From Chloroflexota bacterium (lineage in GTDB: Bacteria > Chloroflexota > Anaerolineae > B4-G1 > DUEL01), in contig JADBJJ010000022.1 in the NCBI GenBank assembly GCA_014874475.1, positions 1-64,000 on the forward strand: a stretch of DNA of 64,000 nt. Direction: 5' to 3'. The notes below the pieces were generated by a model. It had not been told where the DNA came from. It was given only the letters and a program-made list of their open reading frames with translations, and ran no database searches. The position numbers and the translations under genes are program-made. This document shows positions 17,301 through 25,564 of this stretch, piece after piece. Each line of letters starts with the position of its first letter. Within the stretch, counting starts at the first letter, position 1.

Positions 17301-17333
17301 AGCCCCCCGCAGGCTCTGAGCCTGCGGGAGGCT
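17301..17333. repeat. Strong hairpin between binding-protein and permease genes (module 2)
   Basis: AGCCCCCCGCAGGCT (17301-17315) and AGCCTGCGGGAGGCT (17319-17333) pair over 15 bp with one mismatch and a 3-nt loop. It is in the 150-bp gap between the binding-protein stop (17355) and the MalF start (17205). A second, weaker inverted repeat (CGGATGC...GCATCCG, about 17251-17289) lies beside it. There is no T-run on the transcribed strand, so read-through to the permeases is likely. Confidence 0.7.
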
Positions 17334-17354
17334 TTCGCGCTCACGTTTCACGAC

Positions 17355-18707
17355 TTACTTCTTGTAAGCATCCAGCGCACTGGTCTCAATCGCCTGGAGC
17401 ACCGCGTCCAGGTCCTTCCCGCCGACGTAGTCCATCACGCCGGTCCAGAACGACCCAGCACCGACGGCGGCGGGCATCAGGTCGGAGCCGTCAAAGCGGA
17501 AGACCTCGGCGCCGGCCAGAATCTGGGCCTGTTTGCGGGTCAGTTCATCCGGATAGGTGTTGGGGTCCACGCCCCGGTGCGGGGAGATGAAGCCACCCCG
17601 GGCGGCCCAAATCTCGTGCGGCTTGGGCGAGGCCAGGTACTGGATGAACGCCCGGGCTTCGGGGGTGTCGTTGAGCATCACTACCACGTCGCCCGCACCC
17701 AGCGCCGGAACGCCCCACTGAGGGTCAATGGACGGGAAGGCGAAGACATCGTAGTCCTCTCCGGCCTGCACGCCCTGGGGGAAGAAGCCAGTGATGAAGG
17801 AGGCCTGCCGGTGCATGTAGCAGCCGGGGGGCGTGTCAAAGAGGGGGCGCGGGGAATCGCCGAAGTTGGTGCTCAGCACGCCCGTCGTGCCGCCCCAGAC
17901 GTACTGCTCATTGCGGGCGATCTGGCCGAAGAGTTCCCAGGCCCGTTGCACCGCCGAGTCGGTCCAGGGGATTTCGTGGTTGACCCACTGGTCGTAGACC
18001 TCGGGACCGGCGGTGCGGAGCATAATGTCTTCAATCCAGTCGGTGCCGGGCCAGCCGCTGGCCGCGCCGCTCTCCAGCCCGATGCACCAGGGCGTCCCGC
18101 CGTCGGCCACAATCTGGTCCGAGAGGGCGATCATCTCGTCCCAGGTGGTGGGCACCTGGTAGCCTTTCTCCTGGAACGCCTTGGGGTTGTACCAGACCAG
18201 GCTCTTCAGGGCGCCCTTGAACCAGATGCCATAGAGGTGGCCGTCGTAACTGCCCAGGTCAATCCAGGCCTGCGCGTAGTCCTTCTTCAACTGGTCCATA
18301 TCCACGATGTTCTCCAGTGGGACCAGCGCGCCCATCTTGGCCAGGTCCACCAGCAGACCGGGCTGGGGGAGAATGGCGATGTCTGGGGGATTGCCCGCCT
18401 GGACCCGGGTGACCAGGACCGTGGCCTGCTCGCGGGAGGTCTCAAAGGCCATGCCGATGCCCGTCTCTTTGGTGAAGGGCTCCACGGCGGCGGCGAAGGC
18501 CTCAAACTCGGAGCCGCCCCACACGCCCAGCACGGTGACTGCACCTTTGGGGGCGGGAACAGGGACGGGAACGGTGACCTCTACCGGCACTTCCACCGTC
18601 TCCTTCACGGGAACGGTGACGGTGACCGTCTGGGGAGCGCAGCCGGCCAGGACCAGGCCGACCACCACCAGAGCGGTCAGGGAGAATCCAACGATACGCC
18701 GAGACAT
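17355..18707 (-). CDS. Extracellular sugar-binding lipoprotein (module 2)
   Basis: 450 aa solute-binding protein. Signal peptide MSRRIVGFSLTALVVVGLVL with lipobox LAGC, lipid anchor at Cys23, then the same CAPQTVTVTVPVKETV tether as module 1. The mature domain is family 1 (VTVLGVWGGSEFEAFAAAVE, WDEMIALSDQIVADGG, IEDIMLRTAGPEVYDQW), resembling alpha-glucoside binding proteins (AglE-like). I start at ATG 18707 because the signal peptide begins there and AGGAGGAAAGAG precedes it; an upstream in-frame ATG adds 21 residues that look non-coding. It sits between the LacI gene and the permeases. Confidence 0.9.
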   Translation of the reverse strand: MSRRIVGFSLTALVVVGLVLAGCAPQTVTVTVPVKETVEVPVEVTVPVPVPAPKGAVTVLGVWGGSEFEAFAAAVEPFTKETGIGMAFETSREQATVLVTRVQAGNPPDIAILPQPGLLVDLAKMGALVPLENIVDMDQLKKDYAQAWIDLGSYDGHLYGIWFKGALKSLVWYNPKAFQEKGYQVPTTWDEMIALSDQIVADGGTPWCIGLESGAASGWPGTDWIEDIMLRTAGPEVYDQWVNHEIPWTDSAVQRAWELFGQIARNEQYVWGGTTGVLSTNFGDSPRPLFDTPPGCYMHRQASFITGFFPQGVQAGEDYDVFAFPSIDPQWGVPALGAGDVVVMLNDTPEARAFIQYLASPKPHEIWAARGGFISPHRGVDPNTYPDELTRKQAQILAGAEVFRFDGSDLMPAAVGAGSFWTGVMDYVGGKDLDAVLQAIETSALDAYKK

Positions 18708-18879
18708 CTCTCTTTCCTCCTGAATTGGAATGGGGTTAGGGATACTATAGACGGATCGCGAACAGTTCACCGGTAAAGCGACGATTCACATTCAGCGCCC
18801 GATACCACCTCCTCTCCGAACAAAATGAGTAAGTACCTACTCTTTCTGTTTTGACGGTTAGATCAACGTCAACGCTCGC

Positions 18880-19923
18880 TCACACCTTTCCCTGTGGCGC
18901 GCTGGCCCCGCAGGATTCCCGAACGACCAATTCGGTCTCCAGGCGGACCTGGGTTTCGCTGGGAGCGTCGCCTTCAATGATGCGGATGAGGAGTTCAACC
19001 GCGCTCCAGCCCAGGCCGAAGGCGGGGACATGGACGGTGGTGAGGGCGGGGGTGAGGTAGCGGGAAGTCGCGATGTCATCAAAGCCAGCGATGGCCATAT
19101 CTTCCGGGACCCGCAGGCCGTGCTCCCGCAGGGCCCGCAGCGCGCCCACAGCGACCATGTCGCTGGCGATAAAGACCGCCGTGGGGCGCTCCGCCAGGGC
19201 CAGGAGAGCCTGCATCGCCTGCCGACCACTCTCTTCGTCAAAGTTCCCGCAGTGAACCAGTGCCTCGTCAAAGGGGATCCCTACCTCCTCCAGCGCGCGC
19301 CGGTACCCTTCCAGCCGCTGACGGCTGGCAATGTAGGCCAGGGGGGCATTCGTGATCATCCCGATCCGGCGGTGGCCCAGGGCCAGCAGATGCCGGATAG
19401 CGGCCATCGCGCCGCTTTCGTTATCCACATCCACTGCGGGAATGTCGGTGCCGGGCAACTGGCCGTGAAGGACCAGGGGGAAGCCTTCGCGGTAGAGGTC
19501 CAGGAGAGCGGCATCGTCGGAGCGGGGACCGGAGAGGATGAGGCCGTCGGTGTGGCGCCCCCGGGCCAGTTCCACCCAAGCGTCGTCGGACTCGTCGGGC
19601 TCTATGGGGCGGAAGAGGACATAATAGCCGTAGTGTCGGGCCGCACGGGTGGCTCCCTGCAGGAGGCCGGGGAGGAAGGCATCCCGGTAGGTCCGGTCCG
19701 GCCCCCGGTGCCAGACCAGAGCGATGGTGGAGGTTTTGCCGCTGACCAGGCGACGGGCGGAGGCATCGGGGTAGTAGTTCAGTTGCCGGGCAGCCTCCAG
19801 CACCCGTTGCCGGGTCTCCGGACTGATGTGGACATCGGGGACGTTGTTGAGGACCAGGGAGACGGTGGTTCGGGAGACCCCGGCCAGACGGGCGACATCT
19901 CGGGATGTGGGGCGGTCGGGCAT
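18880..19923 (-). CDS. LacI-family transcriptional repressor (module 2)
   Basis: 347 aa. Helix-turn-helix TSRDVARLAGVSRTTVSLVL, hinge YYPDASARRLVSGKTSTIAL, then a sugar-binding effector domain (MAIAGFDDIATSRYLTPALT). The recognition helix SRTTVSLVL differs from that of module 1 (SIATVSYVL), in keeping with its different operator TAACACGTGTTA. ATG at 19923. The promoter and tandem operators lie immediately upstream, so autoregulation is likely. Directly upstream of the binding-protein gene of module 2, so trehalose or a related sugar is the likely inducer. Confidence 0.9.
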   Translation of the reverse strand: MPDRPTSRDVARLAGVSRTTVSLVLNNVPDVHISPETRQRVLEAARQLNYYPDASARRLVSGKTSTIALVWHRGPDRTYRDAFLPGLLQGATRAARHYGYYVLFRPIEPDESDDAWVELARGRHTDGLILSGPRSDDAALLDLYREGFPLVLHGQLPGTDIPAVDVDNESGAMAAIRHLLALGHRRIGMITNAPLAYIASRQRLEGYRRALEEVGIPFDEALVHCGNFDEESGRQAMQALLALAERPTAVFIASDMVAVGALRALREHGLRVPEDMAIAGFDDIATSRYLTPALTTVHVPAFGLGWSAVELLIRIIEGDAPSETQVRLETELVVRESCGASAPQGKV

Positions 19924-19948
19924 GCGGTTCCTCCGGGTGGGCCGGAAT

Positions 19949-20001
19949 TAACACGTGTTACTAACACGCGTTAGTATACACCAAAACGCCCGATTTGTCA
20001 A
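19949..20001 (-). promoter_or_regulatory. Promoter with tandem operators for the module 2 lacI gene
   Basis: Minus strand: -35 TTGACA (19996-20001), 17-bp spacer, -10 TATACT (19973-19978). Two abutting operators follow: CTAACACGCGTTAG (19961-19974), which overlaps the -10, and the perfect palindrome TAACACGTGTTA (19949-19960). The arrangement implies direct steric repression of the lacI promoter by its own product. Confidence 0.82.
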
Positions 20002-20129
20002 GAGGGGGAGAGCCTGTTGAGTAGATTGAGGGAGAAAGAGCGGGAAAAAGGGGTAAACCCCGATGCCCCCCTGCGTTCAGGGAAACGGTGGGGGGCGGGC
20101 GGCGAGGCCACCCGCCCCAAACTTTCATC

Positions 20130-22136
20130 TCACCGAGGACCGGTGGAAATCAGGAGAATCCGGATTTCCCGCGCGCCGATTTCCCCATCCCCCCAACGTT
20201 CGCCAGTGACGAGGTCCGTCGCCGGCGCGGGGAGCGAGACCCGGACCGGTCGGTCGTTGTGGTTCAGTAGGAAGAGCATGGGGCCAGAGGGGCCCACCCG
20301 GACCTTTGCCTCCACCCCCTCCGGCGTCGCCGGAAGAGGATGGACTCCCAGTTGGGGCAGCAGCCAGTCCATCAGTGGGCCGTAGAACTCCGCCCCCATC
20401 AGGACGCCCACGTAGATGGCCCGGCCCCGGCCCACCTCCGCGATGGTCGCGGCGGGCTTCCCGGCATAGAAGTCCTCTTCGTAGACCGCCAACGGCCGGG
20501 CACCGGTCGGCTGGAGCACTTCCATCCACAAGGATACAGGGAAAGCGCCGGTGGGCCCATTCACAAATCGCACCAGATTGCGGCGGTCCGGGGGCAGGGA
20601 GTCAAATTCTTCAACAAGCACTCCCATCAGATCAGCGAGGTGCCCTGGAGGCTGGCCCGGAACCCGTCCGTATTCGTCCTTGAAGCCTGTCCGGGCGGTG
20701 GCGATGAGAGTCCCGCCGCCCTGGACATAGTCTGCCAGCCGCCGGGCCAGTTCGGGGCCGACCAGGTTGAGCGCGGGCAGGATGACCAGTTTGTAGGCCG
20801 AGAGGTCGGTCTCCGGGTCGGCCCGCAGGATGTGCACCGGGACGTGGCGGGCCCAGAGGGCCTCATATGGCCCCATCAGCGCCCGTCGGAACGTCTCATC
20901 GTTGGCCAGGTCGCGGTTGTGGGGCTGGATGTCCAGCGACCAGCGGGAGGCATAGTCGTGGAGGATAGCCACCTCTGCAAGAGGGAGACTCCCCTCCAGA
21001 TAGGGGGCCAGGCGCTGGAGCATCTGACCAATCTGGCAGGCTTCATCGTATCCCCGAGTCGGACGGTTGCTGTAGTCCAGAAGGCCGGAGTGGTAGATTT
21101 CGGCGCCCCGCGTCGTCGCCCGCCAGGCGAAGTAAAGGACGCCGTCGGCCCCGTGGGCCACCGCCTGCCAGACCTTCAGGCCCACCTCGCCAGGGCGGAA
21201 GACGGGATTGTATGGCGCCCAGTTTACCTGGCTGACCTGCTGCTCAATCACCCAGTAGTTGCGGGCCTTCATCCCCCAGTAGAGGTCGTGGGTCGCTGCA
21301 ACCAGGGCCGGCGTGGCCCCGTAGAAGTGGTAGTTGTCCCAGGAGACGAAGTCCAGCGGGGCTGCCAGGTCGTAGAAATCCAGTTCCCGCGAATGGAAGG
21401 GCATATAGTTGTGGGTGATGAACTGCCCTGGGGCGTGCTCCCGGAGGATATCCACCTGCAACTGCTGGTACCGGCGGAAGGAGTCGGTACCAAAACGGAG
21501 GAAATCCAGCAGATGCGCCGGGTTGTGCTCCGCCGGCGCGGCCCAGGGGAGGGGAATCTCGTGCCATGAACGGTAGATGGCGGACCAGAAGACAGTCCCC
21601 CAGGACTCGTTGAGAGCGTCCAGGGAGCCGTAGCGCTCCTGCAGCCACTCCCGAAAGCGGGCTGCGCAGATGTCGCAGTAGCAGAGACCGGTATCGTGGC
21701 AGCCGAATTCGTTATCTATCTGCCAGCCAATGACCCGTTTATCGGCGCCGTACCGCTGGGCCAGCGCGGTGACGATGCGGCGAGTGTATTCCTGATAGAC
21801 GGGACTGTTGGGGCAGTAGTGGCGGCGGCTCCCGGAGTGGCGGACCCGGCGGTGCATATCGCGGGGGAGGATTTCAGGATGGACCGCCACCAGCCAGGGG
21901 GGTGGGGCCGCTGTGGGTGTGCCCAAAACCACCTGCAGTCCGTGCCGGTGGAGAACCTCTATGGCCCGGTCCAGCCAACCCCAGTCGTACTGGCCTTCGG
22001 TCGGCTCCATGCGGGCCCAGGCGAACTCGCTGATGCGGACGACGTTGAAGCCCGCCTCCTGCATCCTGCGGGCATCCTCTTCCCAGAAGGATTCTGGACG
22101 ATGTTCAGGGTAGTAGTCGCAGCCGTAGTAGAACAT
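20130..22136 (-). CDS. GH42 beta-galactosidase (module 3)
   Basis: 668 aa, the usual length for family 42. The TIM barrel begins YYGCDYYPEHRPESFWEEDA. The acid/base is Glu143 in WQIDNEFG and the nucleophile Glu298 in NYWVIEQQ. Four cysteines (108, 152, 154, 157) match the zinc site of the Thermus A4 enzyme. A trimerisation (glutamine amidotransferase-like) domain and a small beta domain follow. No signal peptide, so it is cytoplasmic and would hydrolyse beta-galactosides imported by the module 3 transporter. ATG at 22136. A hairpin and a separate -10 box lie just upstream, so it may have its own promoter in addition to read-through from the transporter genes. Confidence 0.92.
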   Translation of the reverse strand: MFYYGCDYYPEHRPESFWEEDARRMQEAGFNVVRISEFAWARMEPTEGQYDWGWLDRAIEVLHRHGLQVVLGTPTAAPPPWLVAVHPEILPRDMHRRVRHSGSRRHYCPNSPVYQEYTRRIVTALAQRYGADKRVIGWQIDNEFGCHDTGLCYCDICAARFREWLQERYGSLDALNESWGTVFWSAIYRSWHEIPLPWAAPAEHNPAHLLDFLRFGTDSFRRYQQLQVDILREHAPGQFITHNYMPFHSRELDFYDLAAPLDFVSWDNYHFYGATPALVAATHDLYWGMKARNYWVIEQQVSQVNWAPYNPVFRPGEVGLKVWQAVAHGADGVLYFAWRATTRGAEIYHSGLLDYSNRPTRGYDEACQIGQMLQRLAPYLEGSLPLAEVAILHDYASRWSLDIQPHNRDLANDETFRRALMGPYEALWARHVPVHILRADPETDLSAYKLVILPALNLVGPELARRLADYVQGGGTLIATARTGFKDEYGRVPGQPPGHLADLMGVLVEEFDSLPPDRRNLVRFVNGPTGAFPVSLWMEVLQPTGARPLAVYEEDFYAGKPAATIAEVGRGRAIYVGVLMGAEFYGPLMDWLLPQLGVHPLPATPEGVEAKVRVGPSGPMLFLLNHNDRPVRVSLPAPATDLVTGERWGDGEIGAREIRILLISTGPR

Positions 22137-22167
22137 AGGAGTGCTCGCTTGCGATTGAGATGGGCGT

Positions 22168-22195
22168 ATTATACAAAATTTTGCGGCGGCGACAA
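22168..22195 (-). promoter_or_regulatory. Possible promoter for the GH42 gene
   Basis: Minus strand -10 TATAAT (22168-22173) with a weak -35 TTGTCG (22190-22195) at 16 bp. It partly overlaps the hairpin at 22180-22210. The good -10 and poor -35 suggest activator dependence or simply a weak internal promoter. Confidence 0.4.
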
Positions 22196-22210
22196 CGTCG
22201 CTGCCGCAAA
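22180..22210 (-). terminator. Hairpin after the module 3 permease genes
   Basis: TTTGCGGCAGCGAC and GTCGCCGCCGCAAA (minus strand, 22197-22210 and 22180-22193) pair over 14 bp with one G:T pair and a 3-nt loop. The minus strand then reads ATTTTGT. This resembles a rho-independent terminator or attenuator that reduces read-through from the permease genes into the GH42 gene. Confidence 0.6.
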
Positions 22211-22227
22211 CGTCTCTCGGATGTCAT

Positions 22228-23067
22228 CTATTTGGTCGCACCCAGCGTTAGCCCTTCAATGAAGTACCTCTGGAGGAAGATGAAGACTATCACCGTCGGA
22301 ATGGTCGCTAGGAGGGCTCCCGCCACAATGACCGTCCAATCCATCACGTACTGGCCCTGGAGGGTCGCCAGGCCCGCCGTCACTGGCTTCAGGCTGTCGC
22401 TACGCAGGAGGATGATAGCCCAGAGGTAATCGTTGAAAATCCAGGTGAACTCCAGCGTCGCCAGGGCGGCCAGGGCGGGGAGCGTCAGCGGCATCATGAT
22501 CTGCCACCAGATGCGGAACTCACTGCAGCCGTCCATCCGGGCCGCTTCCAGGATTTCGCCGGGGACGGTGCGCATATAATTGCGCAGGAGGAAGGTGCAG
22601 AAGCCCAACTGGAAGGCCGTGTGGAAGGCAATCAGCCCCCAGTACGTGTCGTAAAGCCCCAGCGCGTTGGTCAGGCGGAAGACCGGCAGCATCAGCACCT
22701 GGAAAGGGAGCATCGTGCCGCCCACGTAGAGGAAATACAGCGCCCGATTCCCTGGAAAGCGAAACCGGGCCAGGGCGTAGGCGGAGAGGGAAGAAAAGAG
22801 CAACGTCAGGATCAGGGAGGGAAGAGTGATGATGAAACTATTGGGCAGATAACGGCTCAGCCCGCCTCGGACCCACGCCTCCCGGTAACTGTTCAGGGAG
22901 ATGGTCTGGGGCAGCGAGAAGAAGCCGCGAATCATAATGTCGTCGTAGGAGCGGAAGGAGGTCAGGATGGCCTGTCCGAAGGGCACCAGCCAGAGCAGGG
23001 TGACGATGACCAGCAGGATGTATCCGGCGGTGCGCCAGGGGGAGCGGAAAAACCGTCGCGCGCTCAT
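22228..23067 (-). CDS. Sugar ABC transporter permease, MalG type (module 3)
   Basis: 279 aa, about six membrane segments (first: YILLVIVTLLWLVPFGQAIL), coupling loop LEAARMDGCSEFRIWWQIMMP, C-terminus FLQRYFIEGLTLGATK. ATG at 23067, two bases after the MalF-type stop. Pairs with the protein at 23070-23954. Substrate inferred as a beta-galactoside from the GH42 gene downstream. Confidence 0.88.
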   Translation of the reverse strand: MSARRFFRSPWRTAGYILLVIVTLLWLVPFGQAILTSFRSYDDIMIRGFFSLPQTISLNSYREAWVRGGLSRYLPNSFIITLPSLILTLLFSSLSAYALARFRFPGNRALYFLYVGGTMLPFQVLMLPVFRLTNALGLYDTYWGLIAFHTAFQLGFCTFLLRNYMRTVPGEILEAARMDGCSEFRIWWQIMMPLTLPALAALATLEFTWIFNDYLWAIILLRSDSLKPVTAGLATLQGQYVMDWTVIVAGALLATIPTVIVFIFLQRYFIEGLTLGATK

Positions 23068-23069
23068 CG

Positions 23070-23954
23070 CTAATACTCCAATTCCGTCTGTAGAACCCGC
23101 CAGAGGTAAATGAAAATAAAGACCGCGCTGAGGAGGAAGAGGATAACCGAAATCGCCGCACCGTAGCCCATTTTGTAGTTGTTGAAGGCCTCAATGTACA
23201 TAAAGTTGGCCAGGACGCTGGAGGAGTAATACGGTCCTCCCCGGGTCATCACCGAGACCAGATCAAACGCGCGCAGGGAGTCAATGATGCTGATGACGAC
23301 CACCACGACGGTGACGGGAGTCAGGAGGGGGAGGATGACATGTCGGATGGTCTGCCACCGGTTGCATCCGTCCACCCTGGAGGCGTCCACCAGTGTGGGG
23401 TCAATCCCCTGCAGTCCGGCCAGGTAGAGAATCATCACGTACCCCACCTGCCGCCATACGCCGACGGCGATGATGGCCCACATCACCAGCCGGCGGTCAC
23501 TGAGCCAGCCCTTCGCCAGCATGTCCAGGCCGACGGCCCGGAAGGTCTCATTTATCAACCCCTTTGCCGGGTGGTACATCCAGGACCAGATAAGCCCACA
23601 GACAACGAGGGAGAGGACCATAGGGGAGTAGAAAGAAGTCTTGAAGAACTTGGCCCCCGGGATATTCCGATTGAGCACCAGCGCCAGGGCCAGCCCGACC
23701 ACCACCGGGATGGTGATGAAGCAGAGCATCCATTTGAGATTGTTGGTGAGGGAGATGTAGAAGACGGGGTCCCGGAAGAGTTTCTGATAATTGCGCCAGC
23801 CGGTGACGGCGGGGGAAGAAACGCCGTCCCAGTTGGTAAAACTCAGGTAGATAGTATACAGCATCGGCCCGACCACCCAGATAAAGTAAAGGATGAGCGG
23901 GCCAATGAGGAAAAGGTAGGGCGTCAGACGGGAGCGGAACATTTTTCGTCTCAT
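23070..23954 (-). CDS. Sugar ABC transporter permease, MalF type (module 3)
   Basis: 294 aa, starting MRRKMFRSRLTPYLFLIGPLI, with six membrane segments and coupling loop VDASRVDGCNRWQTIRHVILP, a slightly variant EAA motif (VDASRVDG). The ATG at 23954 is chosen because AGGAGCACCCG lies just upstream; an upstream in-frame codon at 24014 would add 20 residues with no membrane or signal character. Confidence 0.87.
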   Translation of the reverse strand: MRRKMFRSRLTPYLFLIGPLILYFIWVVGPMLYTIYLSFTNWDGVSSPAVTGWRNYQKLFRDPVFYISLTNNLKWMLCFITIPVVVGLALALVLNRNIPGAKFFKTSFYSPMVLSLVVCGLIWSWMYHPAKGLINETFRAVGLDMLAKGWLSDRRLVMWAIIAVGVWRQVGYVMILYLAGLQGIDPTLVDASRVDGCNRWQTIRHVILPLLTPVTVVVVVISIIDSLRAFDLVSVMTRGGPYYSSSVLANFMYIEAFNNYKMGYGAAISVILFLLSAVFIFIYLWRVLQTELEY

Positions 23955-24050
23955 CGGGTGCTCCTGAACAGAGACGAGGCCCCCTGCTGCCGAAGCGAGC
24001 GGACGATGGGGCAAACAGCGGCCATTTTGATACCCCCCAGAGAGATAGAA

Positions 24051-24079
24051 GGGAGAGCCCGCGAGATGCGGGCTCCCCC
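24051..24079. repeat. Hairpin between binding-protein and permease genes (module 3)
   Basis: GAGCCCGC (24055-24062) and GCGGGCTC (24068-24075) form a perfect 8-bp stem with a 5-nt loop, extended by further G:C pairs. It lies just after the binding-protein stop at 24087, the same relative place as the hairpins at 3216 and 17301. Confidence 0.65.
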
Positions 24080-24086
24080 ACTGCGG

Positions 24087-25412
24087 CTACTGCTCAGCGA
24101 AGATCTCCTGCCGGGCCGCCTCCAACCGGGCCAGGATGTCGTCAATGGCGCCAGGGTTGTCCCAGAACTCCAGGAAGGCCGCCATACCCTTCTCGGCCAT
24201 CTCCGGAGTGGTGTCCCGGTCATAGAACTGGGACACGTAGTCGGCGCCCTGGATCAGTTCCAGGCCCTTCAACTGCATCGGGGTGAACTTGCTGGTATCC
24301 ACCCCCATATTGGTCGGCAGCCGTCCCAGCGTGTCGGCGAAATACTGCTGCGCCTTCACCGAGCCCAGGAAAGCCAGGAACAGTTTTGCCTCCTCTGGAT
24401 GCTGGGAGTTGGCGGCGATGAAGAAGCCGTCCGTGGGCGCCTCTTCGCCGATGGGCATATTGGGGTCAATGATGGGGAAGCGGAAGAAGTCCAGGTTGCC
24501 CTCCAGTTCGTCCGGATAACTATCCCGGAGGAAGTCGCCCATCAGGTACATCGCCGCCTTCCCCTCAATCATGAACTGGAGTGCCTCGGACCAACTGTAG
24601 GCAGCAGCATCCTCCAGGAAGTAGCCGTTCTGGATCAGCGGCGCCCAGTAGTCGGTGAACACCCGTTTGACGCGCGGGTCATCGTACCGCTCCTTGCCCA
24701 GCATCAGGTTGATGTGGAACTCGGGGCCGTTCACCCGCATGTTCAGGTAGTCAAACCAGCCAGCCGCCGTCCACGGGTACTTGGTGCCGATGGTGATGGG
24801 GGTGATGCCATTCTGCTTGAGGGTCGCGCAGACCTGGAGAAACTCGTCCCACGTCTGCGGGGGCTTCAGGCCGTACTGGTCAAAGATGTCCTTGCGGTAG
24901 TAGACGGCCCACCAGTACCAACTCGCTGGGAGGAAGTACTGTTTGTCGTTCACCGTGCTGAGGGCACGGAATCCTTTGGGGTAACTCTCGTTCCACCCCT
25001 CCTTCTCCCAGACGTCGCTGATGTCCATAATCAGGCCCTTGTCAATGAAGAAGCGGGCCCGGTTCCCGGCGAACCAGGTCATCACGTCCGGCGGGGTGGA
25101 GGCTGTGAGATAGGCCCGAATCGCCTGCTTGAAGTCCTCGTGAGCGATGGTGCTGTGGATGACGTCAATGTCGGGGTGCTCTTCCTCAAACATCTTCACG
25201 AGGGCGGCGTCGGCCTCCCGGGGTGCCGGGTCGCTCATATAGGAGTTGTAGATGACGATGCGCTTCTCCACCGGCTTTTCCACCGGAACCTGAACGGTCT
25301 CCCGCACCGGGACGGTCCGTTCCACGGTCACGGTCACCGTCTGAGGGGCGCATGCAGCCACGAGGGTCAGGATAGTGACCAGGGCCAGCAGGGTCAGCAG
25401 ATACCGTTTCAT
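24087..25412 (-). CDS. Extracellular sugar-binding lipoprotein (module 3)
   Basis: 441 aa. Signal peptide MKRYLLTLLALVTILTLVAA with Cys21 as lipid anchor, followed by the CAPQTVTVTVERTVPV tether common to the three modules. The mature domain is family 1: KRIVIYNSYMSDPAPREADA, WDEFLQVCATLKQNGITPIT, FMIEGKAAMYLMGDFLRDSY, close in layout to galactoside, raffinose or multiple-sugar binding proteins. ATG at 25412 with AGGAGGAGAG upstream. Located between the LacI gene and the permeases; the ligand is likely a galactoside by context. Confidence 0.9.
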   Translation of the reverse strand: MKRYLLTLLALVTILTLVAACAPQTVTVTVERTVPVRETVQVPVEKPVEKRIVIYNSYMSDPAPREADAALVKMFEEEHPDIDVIHSTIAHEDFKQAIRAYLTASTPPDVMTWFAGNRARFFIDKGLIMDISDVWEKEGWNESYPKGFRALSTVNDKQYFLPASWYWWAVYYRKDIFDQYGLKPPQTWDEFLQVCATLKQNGITPITIGTKYPWTAAGWFDYLNMRVNGPEFHINLMLGKERYDDPRVKRVFTDYWAPLIQNGYFLEDAAAYSWSEALQFMIEGKAAMYLMGDFLRDSYPDELEGNLDFFRFPIIDPNMPIGEEAPTDGFFIAANSQHPEEAKLFLAFLGSVKAQQYFADTLGRLPTNMGVDTSKFTPMQLKGLELIQGADYVSQFYDRDTTPEMAEKGMAAFLEFWDNPGAIDDILARLEAARQEIFAEQ

Positions 25413-25564
25413 GGCACTCTCCTCCTATTCTGCTTTTGGGTAAAATAACGGGTTGGGGTACGTGAGCGGAAGCGGCCGTTTATCCGATAGACACCTCCTT
25501 TCGTCGCTCGTGGAGTCCCTACTACACCGGCGAGGCTGCCACAGCAGCCGCTGGATTGACCGTG

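Noticed and set aside
23340-25448. Plus-strand frame of about 700 codons across module 3
   Set aside because: Spans the antisense of two unrelated genes and an intergenic hairpin; no domain is visible.
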